Positions 28,055 through 37,629 are shown, counted from the stretch's first letter. The stretch: DNA of 64,000 nucleotides from Shewanella psychrophila (GCF_002005305.1 NZ_CP014782.1:1860001-1924000); one strand, 5' to 3'. Translations and numbers: made by a program. The notes: generated by a model not told the origin, from the sequence alone.

Positions 28055-29503
28055 TTAGCTGGTTTTATACTGCTGTAAAATACCATCTAACGCGGTAGAT
28101 GAATGCTGCAGCTCTGCGGCCAATGAGACTGAACGCTGGGCCGTTTGCTTAATCGTCTCCGACTGTTCGCGTATATCATTGAGTTGCATGGCAATATCAC
28201 GTGCAGAGACACTCTGCTCTTCAGCAGATGCGGCAATTTGTGAACTCATATCGAAAACATCGTTTGTCGATGCCGCCATAGAATCCACATCTTCACCCAC
28301 AGAGACTATAGCGCCTCGCCCCTGATCGGCCTGCTCGACTATCTCCTCAGTCACCCGAGTCAATTTAGTCGAGCCAGACTGCAAGCCTTCAATCATAGAC
28401 TGGATCTCCACCGTCGCCTGTTGCGTTCGGCCCGCTAGGGTTCTCACTTCATCGGCGACCACGGCAAAGCCGCGCCCTTGCTCACCGGCACGAGCCGCCT
28501 CAATGGCAGCATTCAGCGCGAGTAGATTCGTCTGCTCAGAGATGCTGTTAATGGTGGTCACTACCGCTCCTATCTCAGAGGCGTTACTTGACAACTGAGA
28601 CACCGAGTCAGATGCAGCCCCTATCTTAGCCACAAGCCCCGAGATACGCTCAACCGCATCTGTGATGCGCACTTTGCTCTCTTCTGCTTGATGTGAATTG
28701 GCCTTGGTCTGCTCAGAGGTATTAGCCGCATTGCGTGATACTTCTTCGATAGCAGCGGTCATCTGATCCATGGCCACAGCCACGGTATCTAAAAACTGAT
28801 GCTGGAAACCGATTAACTCGTCACTCTGTTTTGCCTGCTGATTAAATTCATCGGCAGCTTGAGCCAAAGTCGCGGCATTGTTACCTATCGCAGTGACCAT
28901 CTCACTCATGTTATCTGCGCTACGATCTATCTCGGTAGCGATCATAGAGAAATCATCTTTACCGAAAAAATTAAGTCTTTGAGTTAGATCGCCATCGGCC
29001 AAACGCTTAATCGCGATATACATATCCCACAAGCCTCCACCTAAAGAGGTTGAGATCCAATAACTCAATTGAAACAGGGGCAATAAACCTGCCAGAGCAA
29101 TCCAAAGCATAACGTTAGCATCACTCAAAGCCTTGGCTTCCCAATCGGCCACACGCGTATTGAGTTGCAAATATTGGCTGCCAACGGCTGAAGTGACAGT
29201 CACATTATCCCCCTGACGAGATGAGCTGATGCGACTGACCACTCGCAGACCTTGCTCAGTGGCAAACTGACGTAGTTCATTATTTTTTAGCCCCTGAGCA
29301 TTGGCTACAGACGCAAAGGCATCGACCATAGACTGGGCTCGAACTTGAGAGCTTTGTACTGCATGTTCTTTTACATAATTCAAATTAACCAAAGCGATAC
29401 TGGCTGTGATCAGTGCCACCAGAGAACACACTAGCCAAAACTTACCGTTCAGGCTGAGCTTGATCATCAAGGCGTCTATTTTTCTAAATTCAATTTGTTT
29501 CAT
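28055..29503 (-). CDS. Methyl-accepting chemotaxis protein
   Basis: The 482-residue receptor has two TM helices (about 22-42 and 133-153), a small periplasmic domain of ~90 residues, a HAMP-like linker ('RLADGDLTQRLNFFGKDDF') and the signalling hairpin with 'INSISEQTNLLALNAAIEAARAGEQGRGFAVVADEVR' (core positions around 320-355). No C-terminal CheR-docking pentapeptide is present. The ligand is unknown. AGGT precedes the ATG. The DUF1097 gene is 61 bases upstream on the same strand and may be cotranscribed. Confidence 0.93.
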   Translation of the reverse strand: MKQIEFRKIDALMIKLSLNGKFWLVCSLVALITASIALVNLNYVKEHAVQSSQVRAQSMVDAFASVANAQGLKNNELRQFATEQGLRVVSRISSSRQGDNVTVTSAVGSQYLQLNTRVADWEAKALSDANVMLWIALAGLLPLFQLSYWISTSLGGGLWDMYIAIKRLADGDLTQRLNFFGKDDFSMIATEIDRSADNMSEMVTAIGNNAATLAQAADEFNQQAKQSDELIGFQHQFLDTVAVAMDQMTAAIEEVSRNAANTSEQTKANSHQAEESKVRITDAVERISGLVAKIGAASDSVSQLSSNASEIGAVVTTINSISEQTNLLALNAAIEAARAGEQGRGFAVVADEVRTLAGRTQQATVEIQSMIEGLQSGSTKLTRVTEEIVEQADQGRGAIVSVGEDVDSMAASTNDVFDMSSQIAASAEEQSVSARDIAMQLNDIREQSETIKQTAQRSVSLAAELQHSSTALDGILQQYKTS

Positions 29504-29564
29504 ATTAGTAACCTGGTCCTAGTTCGGCTAATCACTCTTTAATAAGCGACACAATCTAACCTTG

Positions 29565-30080
29565 CTATTCGCTTGTGTTCGTTTGTGCGGTGACTTTATT
29601 TGTGTTTGACGTCCCCATGAACGTTCGCCACTTGTGAGTCAGACTAACAAGTTGTCCGGTAAATAAGGTCATGGAGTAACCGAGCAATGCGCCCAGTATT
29701 AATGCAGGCAATATATTAGCAATATCGCCTGCCATAGCGAAGGTAATGCAGCAACCAATAAAGGCGCCAGGAATGAAGGCAAGTTTATGATAACTGGCTT
29801 GCAGGCACATGGCTGCTGTGACAATTCCAGTGAGCAGATAGCCCACAAAAGGCGACTCAAAATAACCACTGCCGCTGATAACAATCCAAGCCCAAAACAC
29901 ACCAGACAGATTCGTTGCCCAACTTATCAGTACGCCTTGAAAACCCGGTTTAGTTTGAGCGAAATAGGTACTACAGGCTAGAAAGCCTATCCAAGTGACT
30001 AGGCTGAATGCATCGGCGACGCCGGCCCAAACAGCCGCAAGTAGACCCGCCGAAATGGCAATTTGCCAACGATTTTCCAT
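29565..30080 (-). CDS. DUF1097 family membrane protein
   Basis: The 171-residue protein has five or so hydrophobic helices, and 'WAGVADAFSLVTWIGFLACSTYFA' and 'PFVGYLLTGIVTA' are typical of DUF1097 (YcdZ) proteins. Function unknown. ATG 30080 is preferred because GAGGGG lies 7 bases before it; an ATG at 30095 starts upstream of that site. Possible operon with the chemoreceptor that follows. Confidence 0.75.
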   Translation of the reverse strand: MENRWQIAISAGLLAAVWAGVADAFSLVTWIGFLACSTYFAQTKPGFQGVLISWATNLSGVFWAWIVISGSGYFESPFVGYLLTGIVTAAMCLQASYHKLAFIPGAFIGCCITFAMAGDIANILPALILGALLGYSMTLFTGQLVSLTHKWRTFMGTSNTNKVTAQTNTSE

Positions 30081-30389
30081 GTATTGACCCCTCATTACAT
30101 AGGAAGAAGGCCAATTCTTATTGTTTGATTGACCATTTTGTTGATTAAATTACTCCCTTTTGTAAAACAAAAATAGGATCTAGGACATAAACTCAGTATT
30201 AACTGCTGCTTATTTGCGCCAAAATGCGATTTTAGCGGCATTTTCACCAATATGAGCTGACAACGAAGAAAACGAAATGTAGTAAAAAGACTAAAATTTA
30301 TTCAAGTCTTAATCAAAAATTTCGGTGATAGTAAGAATGACCTATGCAACCACAGACGAAGACCCTATCTCGTTCCTAATTCTATGTTC
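30081..30389. other. Intergenic region without a gene
   Basis: About 309 bases between the GMC oxidoreductase stop and the DUF1097 start. No ORF with a ribosome site was seen. It contains loosely repeated TTCCTAATTC/TTCCTAGTTCC words near 30375-30397, resembling the CTAG-rich repeats, and a presumed promoter for DUF1097. Confidence 0.6.
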
Positions 30390-31739
30390 CTAGTTCCCTG
30401 ATAGATACCGACCGAGACGATGGCCTAAACACAGCAGCGTATAACTCGGAGGAAGCCCCCAAGATTCAGGAATGACCGAGGCGTCACAGACAAACAAGCC
30501 TTTCACTCGCGTCTCTAAGTTTTCATCCACTAACTCACCAATTTTAACGCCGCCTCCGGGATGCGCAGCAAAATGATGGCTATTAAATATCTTGGTCGCC
30601 CCCGCCTGTTTGAGAATACTGCGGGCAAGCTCAGTCCCGGTAGCCAAACGCTGTCGATCCATATCTGTCAGCGACTTATTAAGCCATTTCGGACCTATGT
30701 TACCACCCAGATCATCTTTGACCTTCACCATGATGCTCAAAGTTTTTTCATGAGCCATAAGTCTGTCTAAGCGGCCCACTTGCGTAGCAAACGCCAAATA
30801 CAGAGGCTTAGGTAAAGTGAGATCTGAAAGCGTTATGCCCTCATCGCTTAAGTGCATGCCAGCGGCCATGGGGATCTCTTGACCTGCAGCCTGTTCACTG
30901 CTGCAGTTAAGATCATCCACAGTGCCCATCACGGCTATCACAGGGTCGACAAAGTAACCTTTACCAGCTTGGCCAAAATCTGTCTGATCTAAACCCAGTG
31001 CTGCTAAGCCCGATTGCTCTAAACATGAGTTTTGCAATATCCTCGGCGAGCCTACACCACCCGCCGCAAGAATCACCTTGTCGGCGAGCAGAGTATGTAC
31101 GCTGCCTGCTTGATGATATTCCACGCCAATAACACGGCCACCTCGATGAAGTACCCGGCTCACCTTGGCCTTAGTGATTAATACTGCATTACTGTGTAAC
31201 GAGTCATCGACAAATTCACGCGCCGTCCACTTGGCATCGAAAGGGCAACCATAACTGCAGCGGTGGCAAGATGAACGGCACTTATCGATATGGACAAATT
31301 TCTGCAACTTTTGCCAATCGTGCCCAAGGGATGACGCCCCCAGGCTAATCCGCTTGGCTAAGGGACCGATAAGATGATCGGGCAAGGTATTGATAGGCAG
31401 TGCTTGACTCATGGCCGCTAAGTCTTGTGTCAAGTCTATACCGTACTTTTGAAACATGGCTAACGGCGGTGCCATGGCTGTCGCGAAGTTAATCGCCGAA
31501 CTGCCGCCGACGGTAATGCCCCGCATCAGCAACGACATGTCGGCATGCATCAAGGCTCCCTTGCCTGGAATACCGGCTATCTTCACCATCTGAGATAATT
31601 GACCAGTCAGTGGCGCATCATCACCCCACTCCAGCATCACCACAGACTGACCCGCTTCAGCCAGTTTTTTAGCCACGCTTGCCCCGCCCGGGCCTGTGCC
31701 GACGATGATGACATCAGGCTGATTGCCGTTCTCTACCAA
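30390..31739 (-). CDS. GMC-family FAD-dependent oxidoreductase with Cys cluster
   Basis: The 449-residue flavoprotein begins with the dinucleotide motif 'VIIVGTGPGGASVAKKL', has 'RGITVGGSSAINFA' and ends with the GMC C-terminal set 'HHFAAHPGGGVKIG' and 'LFVCDASVIPESWGLPPSYTLLCLGHRL'. A Cys-rich segment 'KCRSSCHRCSYGC' (residues about 156-168) resembles the cluster in long-chain alcohol oxidases and may bind Fe-S. The substrate is probably an alcohol. The only start in frame is TTG 31737-31739, preceded two codons earlier by an in-frame stop. It follows the molybdo-hydroxylase genes after a terminator. Confidence 0.82.
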   Translation of the reverse strand: MVENGNQPDVIIVGTGPGGASVAKKLAEAGQSVVMLEWGDDAPLTGQLSQMVKIAGIPGKGALMHADMSLLMRGITVGGSSAINFATAMAPPLAMFQKYGIDLTQDLAAMSQALPINTLPDHLIGPLAKRISLGASSLGHDWQKLQKFVHIDKCRSSCHRCSYGCPFDAKWTAREFVDDSLHSNAVLITKAKVSRVLHRGGRVIGVEYHQAGSVHTLLADKVILAAGGVGSPRILQNSCLEQSGLAALGLDQTDFGQAGKGYFVDPVIAVMGTVDDLNCSSEQAAGQEIPMAAGMHLSDEGITLSDLTLPKPLYLAFATQVGRLDRLMAHEKTLSIMVKVKDDLGGNIGPKWLNKSLTDMDRQRLATGTELARSILKQAGATKIFNSHHFAAHPGGGVKIGELVDENLETRVKGLFVCDASVIPESWGLPPSYTLLCLGHRLGRYLSGN

Positions 31740-31784
31740 GTTTCACATCCAATAATTTATTTAGAACATTGATAATACTAATAA

Positions 31785-31822
31785 AAATAAAAAATGCCAG
31801 TCAAACTGACTGGCATTTTTTC
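31785..31822 (-). terminator. Terminator between the molybdo-hydroxylase operon and the GMC gene
   Basis: A perfect 13-bp stem (31791-31803 with 31807-31819, core TGCCAGTCA/TGACTGGCA) and loop AAC is flanked by A/T runs on both sides. It lies about 30 bases after the large subunit stop. Confidence 0.85.
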
Positions 31823-31851
31823 ATCGAGGGAGCTTTGAGCGTGAACACCTG

Positions 31852-34098
31852 CTACACAGTAAGCAGCTTACTCACAGGCAAGTCACGTATTCTCATTCCA
31901 GAGGCCGCAAATATGGCATTGGTCAGGCTAGGCGCGACCGGAGGGACACCTGGCTCGCCCACACCTGCAGGCGGCGCTTCTGACTCGATGACGATAGTCT
32001 CGATTTCAGGACATTGGGGCATTCTCAACATGGGATAATCATGAAAATTCGACTGCACCACGTGACCATCCTTAAAATCAATTTCCCCCATCATGGCAAG
32101 GCTCAAGCCAAACATGACAGCGCCTTCGGTCTGTGACTTCACTCTATCGGGATTGACCACAGTGCCTGCATCTATGGCAGATATCGCCTTTAATACTTTC
32201 AGCTGCTTATCCTCTGAGACTTGGACTAATAAAGCCGTCGCCACGAAAGCGGTGAAGCTTCTGTGGACCGCAAAGCCCCAGCCTTGATTTTTACCCGCAA
32301 CGCCAGCCTTATCCATGGCCTGCTCGACCGCATCGATGACACCACGATATCTGGCTATGTCTACAGGATGACGCGCTAAGTCTTCACCATAGTTACCGTA
32401 TTTGAATGCTTGATTGGCGAAGGTCTCTTGACGAACCTCACCTAACAGCGCTTTCCACATCACAGTGCAGGGCTTATTGGCTTTCACCGCCAGCTCATCG
32501 ACGAAGCTGCCGATACCGAAGGCGTGCTGAATGTTACACACTGAGCGCATCCATCCGATACGGGTATGAGCCTCGGCCTTAACCGCTTCGCACCTGAGAC
32601 TCTTGACCGCCAACGGCACGTCGACAAAACCTAGGTCCAACTCCCAGCCTGCGGGGTAATCAGCTCCTTCTGAAAAGGTCGACCCTATGCTTGGAAACCC
32701 TGAGCGCTGCAGTATTGCTTCTGGCATCTTGTCACTGCCAAGTTTGGCCTGATAGTGCTGAGCGCTGATGGCATGCAGGTAGCCATTTTGGATCTCATCT
32801 TCACGACTCCAGCACACCTTAACGGGGCTCCCCGCTTTTTTAGATAATAGCGCTGCCTCGACACAATAATCAGGCTTAGACTTACGTCCAAAGCCGCCGC
32901 CAAGCAAGGTGACATTCACCTTCACTTGCTCCTCTTTCAAGCCTAAGGCCCCCGCCACATTTTGCTGTACGCTTTGAGGTGTCTGGGTCGATGCCCACAC
33001 TTCACATCCCGATGCGGTGACACTCGCCGTAGCCGATGGCGCTTCCATTGGCGCATGAGCCAGATAAGGCACGGTATACAGGGCACTGACGGTACTTTCT
33101 GCTGGCCAGTCTGTGACCTCTTTACCTTGCTGACGCATCAGCTTACCGGGCTGAGTGACCCGATCTTTCAAGGTATTTAAATAAACCTGAGAGTCATGGT
33201 CATCATTACTCGATGCCGACCACGCTATCTTCAATGCTTTACGGCCTTCCAGTGCACTCCAGCTATTACTGGCAATCACAGCCACACCGCCCAAGGGGTG
33301 AAACATGGGGGCGCCTTTGGTGGGTGACAGTTGAATCACATCCACGACGCCGGCCACTTTACGGGCTGCAGCATCATCGAGTTTAGCTACTTCACTGCCA
33401 AACACAGGCGGACGTGTGATGCTCGCGCACAGCATGCCGTCGACTTGCACGTCATAACCGTATTGCGCCTTGCCCGTGAGCATATCCTGCATATCGACGA
33501 TAGTGTGGGACGCACCTATATGCGTGTACTCACTCACCGGCTTAAGGCTCAAAGTTTTAACATCTGGCAACTTCACTTTTGACGCTGCCATGGCAAGTTC
33601 ACCAAAGGTGGCACTCTTACCCGATTTAGCATGACTAACCCGATTATTACTGGTCGAAACTTCAGATAACTCGACTTGCCATCTGTCTGCAGCGGCCTGC
33701 TCCAGCATAGTCCTAGCCAAAGCGCCCATCTCACGCATCTTATCGAAGCCTTTGCGAATACTGCGGGAGCCATCGGTATTTTGACTACCATAGCGCTTAT
33801 CCGCCAGCCCCTGCACCACAACCACATTATCCCAGTCGGCACCCAGCTCATCGGCTAACACCTGAGGTATTCCGGTACGTATACCCTGCCCCATCTCGGA
33901 GCGATGGCAGGTCAAGTACACCTTGTTATCTTCGCCAATAGCAATAAAAAGGTTAAGGCGTGAATCAGCATTCTGCGCCATCACCATGGGACTCCAACCT
34001 AGTCCGCTGGCTCCCAATGCCAAACCGCCTCCTGTGGCGCCAAAAAGCTTAAGCACATCGCGGCGGCTAAAGTTCTGCGTTGCAGTAAATGAACTCAT
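31852..34098 (-). CDS. Molybdopterin-binding oxidoreductase large subunit (isoquinoline 1-oxidoreductase beta type)
   Basis: The 748-residue protein has a twin-arginine signal (SRRDVLKLFG, residues ~11-20), the xanthine-dehydrogenase-family molybdopterin domains with 'LTCHRSEMGQGIRTGIPQVLADEL', 'GGGFGRK' and a C-terminal 'GVGEPGVPPVAPSLTNAIF' containing the active-site Glu. It would hydroxylate an aldehyde or N-heterocycle in the periplasm. It has an excellent ribosome site (AGGAGGTG) and overlaps the small subunit by four bases (ATGA). No cytochrome subunit is adjacent. Confidence 0.9.
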   Translation of the reverse strand: MSSFTATQNFSRRDVLKLFGATGGGLALGASGLGWSPMVMAQNADSRLNLFIAIGEDNKVYLTCHRSEMGQGIRTGIPQVLADELGADWDNVVVVQGLADKRYGSQNTDGSRSIRKGFDKMREMGALARTMLEQAAADRWQVELSEVSTSNNRVSHAKSGKSATFGELAMAASKVKLPDVKTLSLKPVSEYTHIGASHTIVDMQDMLTGKAQYGYDVQVDGMLCASITRPPVFGSEVAKLDDAAARKVAGVVDVIQLSPTKGAPMFHPLGGVAVIASNSWSALEGRKALKIAWSASSNDDHDSQVYLNTLKDRVTQPGKLMRQQGKEVTDWPAESTVSALYTVPYLAHAPMEAPSATASVTASGCEVWASTQTPQSVQQNVAGALGLKEEQVKVNVTLLGGGFGRKSKPDYCVEAALLSKKAGSPVKVCWSREDEIQNGYLHAISAQHYQAKLGSDKMPEAILQRSGFPSIGSTFSEGADYPAGWELDLGFVDVPLAVKSLRCEAVKAEAHTRIGWMRSVCNIQHAFGIGSFVDELAVKANKPCTVMWKALLGEVRQETFANQAFKYGNYGEDLARHPVDIARYRGVIDAVEQAMDKAGVAGKNQGWGFAVHRSFTAFVATALLVQVSEDKQLKVLKAISAIDAGTVVNPDRVKSQTEGAVMFGLSLAMMGEIDFKDGHVVQSNFHDYPMLRMPQCPEIETIVIESEAPPAGVGEPGVPPVAPSLTNAIFAASGMRIRDLPVSKLLTV

Positions 34099-34613
34099 GC
34101 CGTCACCTCCTGTTCAACACGGCTATTATCACTGCTCTCGTCACTGTGCTGAGTAAAAGAGTTCTGATCAGATGCGCTTTTAATGGCTGATTTGATACGG
34201 GTATAGGTGCCGCATCGACAGATATTGCCCGCCATTGCTTCGTCTATATCCCTGTCACTCGGCTTACTGTTAGTGGTTAACAAGGCCGCCGCCGACATCA
34301 ATTGACCTGACTGGCAGTAGCCACACTGAGGCACGTTATGCTCGGTCCAGGCTCGCTTGAGTTTATCCGCTTCAAGGCCCTCGATGGTGGTCAGCTCTTT
34401 ACCCTGAACTTGGCTCAAACTGGTTAAACAGGCTCTAGCAGGTTTTCCGTCAACATGAATGGTGCAAGCGCCACAAAGGCCCGCACCACAGCCATATTTA
34501 GTGCCGGTCAATCCCAACATGTCACGTACGGCCCACAACACAGGCATCTTAGGATCGGCATCCATCTGGAACAGCTTGCCATTTATCTTCAGTGTCAGAT
34601 TATTATCAGACAT
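34095..34613 (-). CDS. (2Fe-2S)-binding small subunit of the molybdo-hydroxylase (IorA type)
   Basis: The 172-residue protein binds two [2Fe-2S] clusters: plant-ferredoxin-type C42, C47, C50 and C62 ('GCGAGLCGACT'), and C97, C100, C132 and C134 ('QCGYCQSG', 'CRCGTY'). It passes electrons from the Mo centre. ATG 34613 has GAGGAG 7 bases upstream; the longer frame begins with TTG at 34634. No signal peptide, so it would be exported with the Tat-bearing large subunit. Confidence 0.93.
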   Translation of the reverse strand: MSDNNLTLKINGKLFQMDADPKMPVLWAVRDMLGLTGTKYGCGAGLCGACTIHVDGKPARACLTSLSQVQGKELTTIEGLEADKLKRAWTEHNVPQCGYCQSGQLMSAAALLTTNSKPSDRDIDEAMAGNICRCGTYTRIKSAIKSASDQNSFTQHSDESSDNSRVEQEVTA

Positions 34614-34697
34614 TACACACTCCTCGTTTGCCAATCACATCGAAAGATGGGCATGCTTTTTATTAAAATAATTATTAGTCTATTCTGAGCAGAATGG

Positions 34698-35354
34698 TTA
34701 TTTAGAATTTGCTTTTGTCGGTACGTTTTTCGATGGACAAGCTGTTAACCAATCGTGCAACTCATCTCGGGTATCAATATCGAAAGAGGCACTCTCCATT
34801 TCTACAGCCACCATATTGCCATGGTTAAACAAGTCATTTAACACAGGTTTAGCCCCGCGATCACCGCTCAATTTGAGTAACTTCGGGTAATCGTCTCGAT
34901 GAAAAATGGCCGGAACCGATAAGGAACCGAGGTAAAACCCACACACACGAGTGTCTACCTGACGCCTCGCTTTTATTAAGGAATGGAAATGTTCAGGCTG
35001 CAAGGCCACCTGATCGGCAAGTGAGATCATCAAAGACTCGGCCCTCTGCTCTTGGGCATAATCAACAGCGGCCTTGACCGAAGTGGACATGCCCAGTTGC
35101 CACTGAGAGTTATAAACGAGTTTAGCATCGCCTGGTAATACCGATGACAAGAGATCGGCATGAGCGCCTAAGATAACCACCAATTCGGCACCTAGTTCAT
35201 CGCTAAAAAATTTAAGCTTTCGGTAACTGTCCAACAACAATGGAGTACCTATATCATCTATGCCCTGCGCCAGCTTAACGCCATTGAAGCGCCGACTCTG
35301 GCCAGCAGCCATCAAGACGATCAATGGAGGTTTCATTGTTTGCTTAGCCTTCAT
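34698..35354 (-). CDS. MocA-like nucleotidyltransferase for molybdenum cofactor
   Basis: The 218-residue protein belongs to the NTP_transf_3 family: 'LMAAGQSRRFNGVKL' (residues ~14-28) binds nucleotide, 'LADQVAL' provides the metal Asp, and 'GDRGAKPVL' is a MocA hallmark. It should make the cytosine dinucleotide form of the cofactor used by IorAB-type enzymes. It overlaps xdhC by four bases (ATGA). Confidence 0.85.
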   Translation of the reverse strand: MKAKQTMKPPLIVLMAAGQSRRFNGVKLAQGIDDIGTPLLLDSYRKLKFFSDELGAELVVILGAHADLLSSVLPGDAKLVYNSQWQLGMSTSVKAAVDYAQEQRAESLMISLADQVALQPEHFHSLIKARRQVDTRVCGFYLGSLSVPAIFHRDDYPKLLKLSGDRGAKPVLNDLFNHGNMVAVEMESASFDIDTRDELHDWLTACPSKNVPTKANSK

Positions 35355-36376
35355 AGCATGACCTTATCCAGAGCAATCTGCTCAGCTTCATGGAATACCC
35401 CGTGGCACTGAGACAAGATACTTAAAGCCACAGATTCGGGAAGCTCCCCTCCCAAGGCAATGCCTGCGGGTGCGGCAAACAAGCAGTTAAAATCAGCTAG
35501 GTTTAGCCCAGCTTTTTCTAATACTTTATCGCGTCTGTGAGCGGGCCCCAATAACGCCGTATACTTGATTTTATCTGAGATCTGACAAGCATAACTGAGC
35601 GCATTAGCATCTAAGTCTAGATTGTGTTGCATGATAATGATGCCATCTAAACTTTCGGCAAAATTATCGGGTAGATCGTCTATCGTGTGCTTAAATATTT
35701 TGGCACCAGGAAAATCATAATTTCTGGCATAACTGGCTCTTTCATCGATAAGATCGATCTGCCAGCCGAGATTAAGCGCCATAGACACCATAGGCTGGGC
35801 ATCTAAACCGCCACCAAATATGGCAATCCTAAACCTAGGCCTCATAGGAACCACCAGCTCGCTTCTATCGGTGTGCAAGATCCCTGTCCGCTTAAAGTCA
35901 TCAATTGAAAATTCGGCATCACAATACTCGACAATTTTAGCGCTGACATTAGCCAGTTCAGTACCTCTTCTGGGCAGAGTTAATTGATAAAAGAAGGGCT
36001 CGCCTTTATGTAGTTGCTCAGCAAGCTGATGAAAATGCAGATAATGGTTATCTCGGCTCAGCGGCACTAACATGAGATCAACGATGCCGCCGCAACCTAA
36101 ATGATAACTCACATCGGTTTCATCGCTGGCATCATATTGCACCAACATGGCTTGCCTTTCCTGTATCGCCATTTGTGCATGGCGTCTCAAGTCACCTTCT
36201 AAACAGCCACCACTAAGGATGCCAATCGCACGCCCCAAAGGGTGAAACAACATCATGGCACCGGGTTTACGATAAGAAGAACCTTGCACATGAGTAATGA
36301 TGGCCAACACCCAGTCATCGTTTGGCGCAGACTGCCAATGGGAGAGAATATCTTCGATATGATAGGACATATCCAT
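35351..36376 (-). CDS. XdhC-family maturation factor
   Basis: The 341-residue protein has the XdhC N-terminal block 'VQGSSYRKPGAMMLFH...SGGCLEGD' and the Rossmann-type C-terminal domain 'FRIAIFGGGLDAQPMVSMA' ending 'FAAPAGIALGGELPESVALSILSQ'. XdhC proteins insert sulfurated molybdenum cofactor into the apo-enzyme. It is first of the four-gene set xdhC-mocA-iorA-iorB, all on the minus strand. Purine-rich AAGAGAC precedes the ATG. Confidence 0.9.
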   Translation of the reverse strand: MDMSYHIEDILSHWQSAPNDDWVLAIITHVQGSSYRKPGAMMLFHPLGRAIGILSGGCLEGDLRRHAQMAIQERQAMLVQYDASDETDVSYHLGCGGIVDLMLVPLSRDNHYLHFHQLAEQLHKGEPFFYQLTLPRRGTELANVSAKIVEYCDAEFSIDDFKRTGILHTDRSELVVPMRPRFRIAIFGGGLDAQPMVSMALNLGWQIDLIDERASYARNYDFPGAKIFKHTIDDLPDNFAESLDGIIIMQHNLDLDANALSYACQISDKIKYTALLGPAHRRDKVLEKAGLNLADFNCLFAAPAGIALGGELPESVALSILSQCHGVFHEAEQIALDKVML

Positions 36377-36565
36377 TTGTCTCTTATTGTTATCGATACA
36401 GAAAATCTAAGCTAACAGAGATGTTTAACAGAGTGAATAGCCAATGCATTGCAAAATATGTCTGCAATGCCAATGCGGATAAATCATCGACCTTCACAGA
36501 AGAAGACATTCCATGCGCAATAGAAGCAACGATTTGTTCCACAATGATATGAAATAAGCAGTAAA

Positions 36566-36598
36566 TAAAAATGGCCCCTGAATTACAGGAGCCATTTA
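36566..36598 (-). terminator. Terminator after ycbL
   Basis: AAATGGC (36569-36575) pairs with GCCATTT (36591-36597), continuing through one mismatch into CCTG/CAGG; loop AATTA. On the minus strand it is followed by TTTTATT. Confidence 0.8.
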
Positions 36599-36636
36599 TA
36601 GACTTTTTTATACGGTGCTAATACTAATCGGTATTT

Positions 36637-37281
36637 CTAGCCAAAAAGCTGATCCGCCACGAAAGGGTTTTGATCACGCTCTGTGCCGAAAGTCGAAATG
36701 GGTCCATGGCCAGGAATAAACTCCACATCACGACCCAACGGCCAAAGGTTTTTGGTGATCGAGTCTATCAAGTCTTGATGATTCGACTGAGGAAAGTCGG
36801 TGCGGCCAATTGAACCATGAAATAACACATCGCCCACCCATGCAGTACAGCTACTGGCCGAAAAAAACACTATGTGGCCCGGTGTGTGCCCCGGACAGTG
36901 CAGCACCTCTAAGGTCAAAGCACCTAAAGTGACGGTATCACCACTTTCAAGATATTGCGTCGGTGCGAATGGGGCACAATGTACAAACCCAAAATGTTTA
37001 CTCTGCTCTGGCAGATTATCTAACCAGAAACTATCGGCCTTATGTGGACCGATAATAGGAATGCCAGCATGCTCAGACAATGCGTTTGCGGCGCCGACGT
37101 GATCGATATGACCATGAGTCAATAGTACTTTTTCTAACTTAACCCCAAGCTTATCCACCTCAGCCAAGATTCGCTCCATATCACCGCCAGGATCAACAAC
37201 AGCTGCGGCCTTGGTTTGGTCACACCAGATAAGACTACAATTTTGCTGAAATGGTGTGACAGGAATAATCTGGTACTTCAT
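36637..37281 (-). CDS. ycbL: Glyoxalase II-like metallo-beta-lactamase-fold hydrolase YcbL
   Basis: The 214-residue protein carries the full metal motif 'THGHIDHVGAA' (residues ~55-65), 'HCPGHTPGH', 'VGDVLFHGSIGRTDFP' and 'FIPGHGP'. The sequence matches YcbL of enterics along its length, a type II glyoxalase acting on S-lactoylglutathione in Salmonella. It is transcribed away from the S33 peptidase, with about 345 bases of regulatory DNA between. Confidence 0.9.
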   Translation of the reverse strand: MKYQIIPVTPFQQNCSLIWCDQTKAAAVVDPGGDMERILAEVDKLGVKLEKVLLTHGHIDHVGAANALSEHAGIPIIGPHKADSFWLDNLPEQSKHFGFVHCAPFAPTQYLESGDTVTLGALTLEVLHCPGHTPGHIVFFSASSCTAWVGDVLFHGSIGRTDFPQSNHQDLIDSITKNLWPLGRDVEFIPGHGPISTFGTERDQNPFVADQLFG

Positions 37282-37458
37282 GAGTTTCCGCCTAAGCTGG
37301 CTATCTATTTCGGGAATGTTAAATAACTCTTTTTTAAATGACTGTTTTAAATAAGAGGCATTTACTATAAGACATTGGTATTTTCTATAACTGCTTTATA
37401 TATATTAAGTTAAGGTTAAGCCAAGTTCACTCTTTTATCTCTCGGGTATACCCAAAAA

Positions 37459-37472
37459 TTGATCTAGATCAA
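37459..37472. promoter_or_regulatory. Perfect FNR/EtrA-type site
   Basis: TTGATCTAGATCAA is an exact match to the FNR consensus TTGAT-N4-ATCAA and is itself a perfect palindrome (extending one base further on each side). It lies between divergent ycbL (178 bases from its start) and the S33 peptidase (154 bases). Confidence 0.65.
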
Positions 37473-37532
37473 TTTGCGTGAAGTATCTCTACATCATCAC
37501 AAGGTTTTTTAAACTTTGTATCCCCAGTAATT

Positions 37533-37542
37533 TTGTATACAA
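37533..37542. promoter_or_regulatory. TTGTATACAA palindrome
   Basis: A perfect 10-base palindrome in the same intergenic region, 84 bases before the S33 gene. It resembles GntR-type operators in general form, but no regulator is encoded nearby. Confidence 0.35.
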
Positions 37543-37587
37543 TTTGCCAATAATGACGCTCTGCTCACCATTCTAGTGAGAGATAAA

Positions 37588-37629
37588 ATGAGCATCAACT
37601 TCTCACTCTATTGTACAAGGCCGCCATGA
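37588..37629 (+). CDS. Possible 13-residue leader ORF coupled to the S33 peptidase
   Basis: The ORF MSINFSLYCTRPP has GAGAGA 5-6 bases before its ATG and its TGA overlaps the peptidase start (ATGA at 37626-37629). This would couple translation. It may be a chance ORF. Confidence 0.35.
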   Translation: MSINFSLYCTRPP

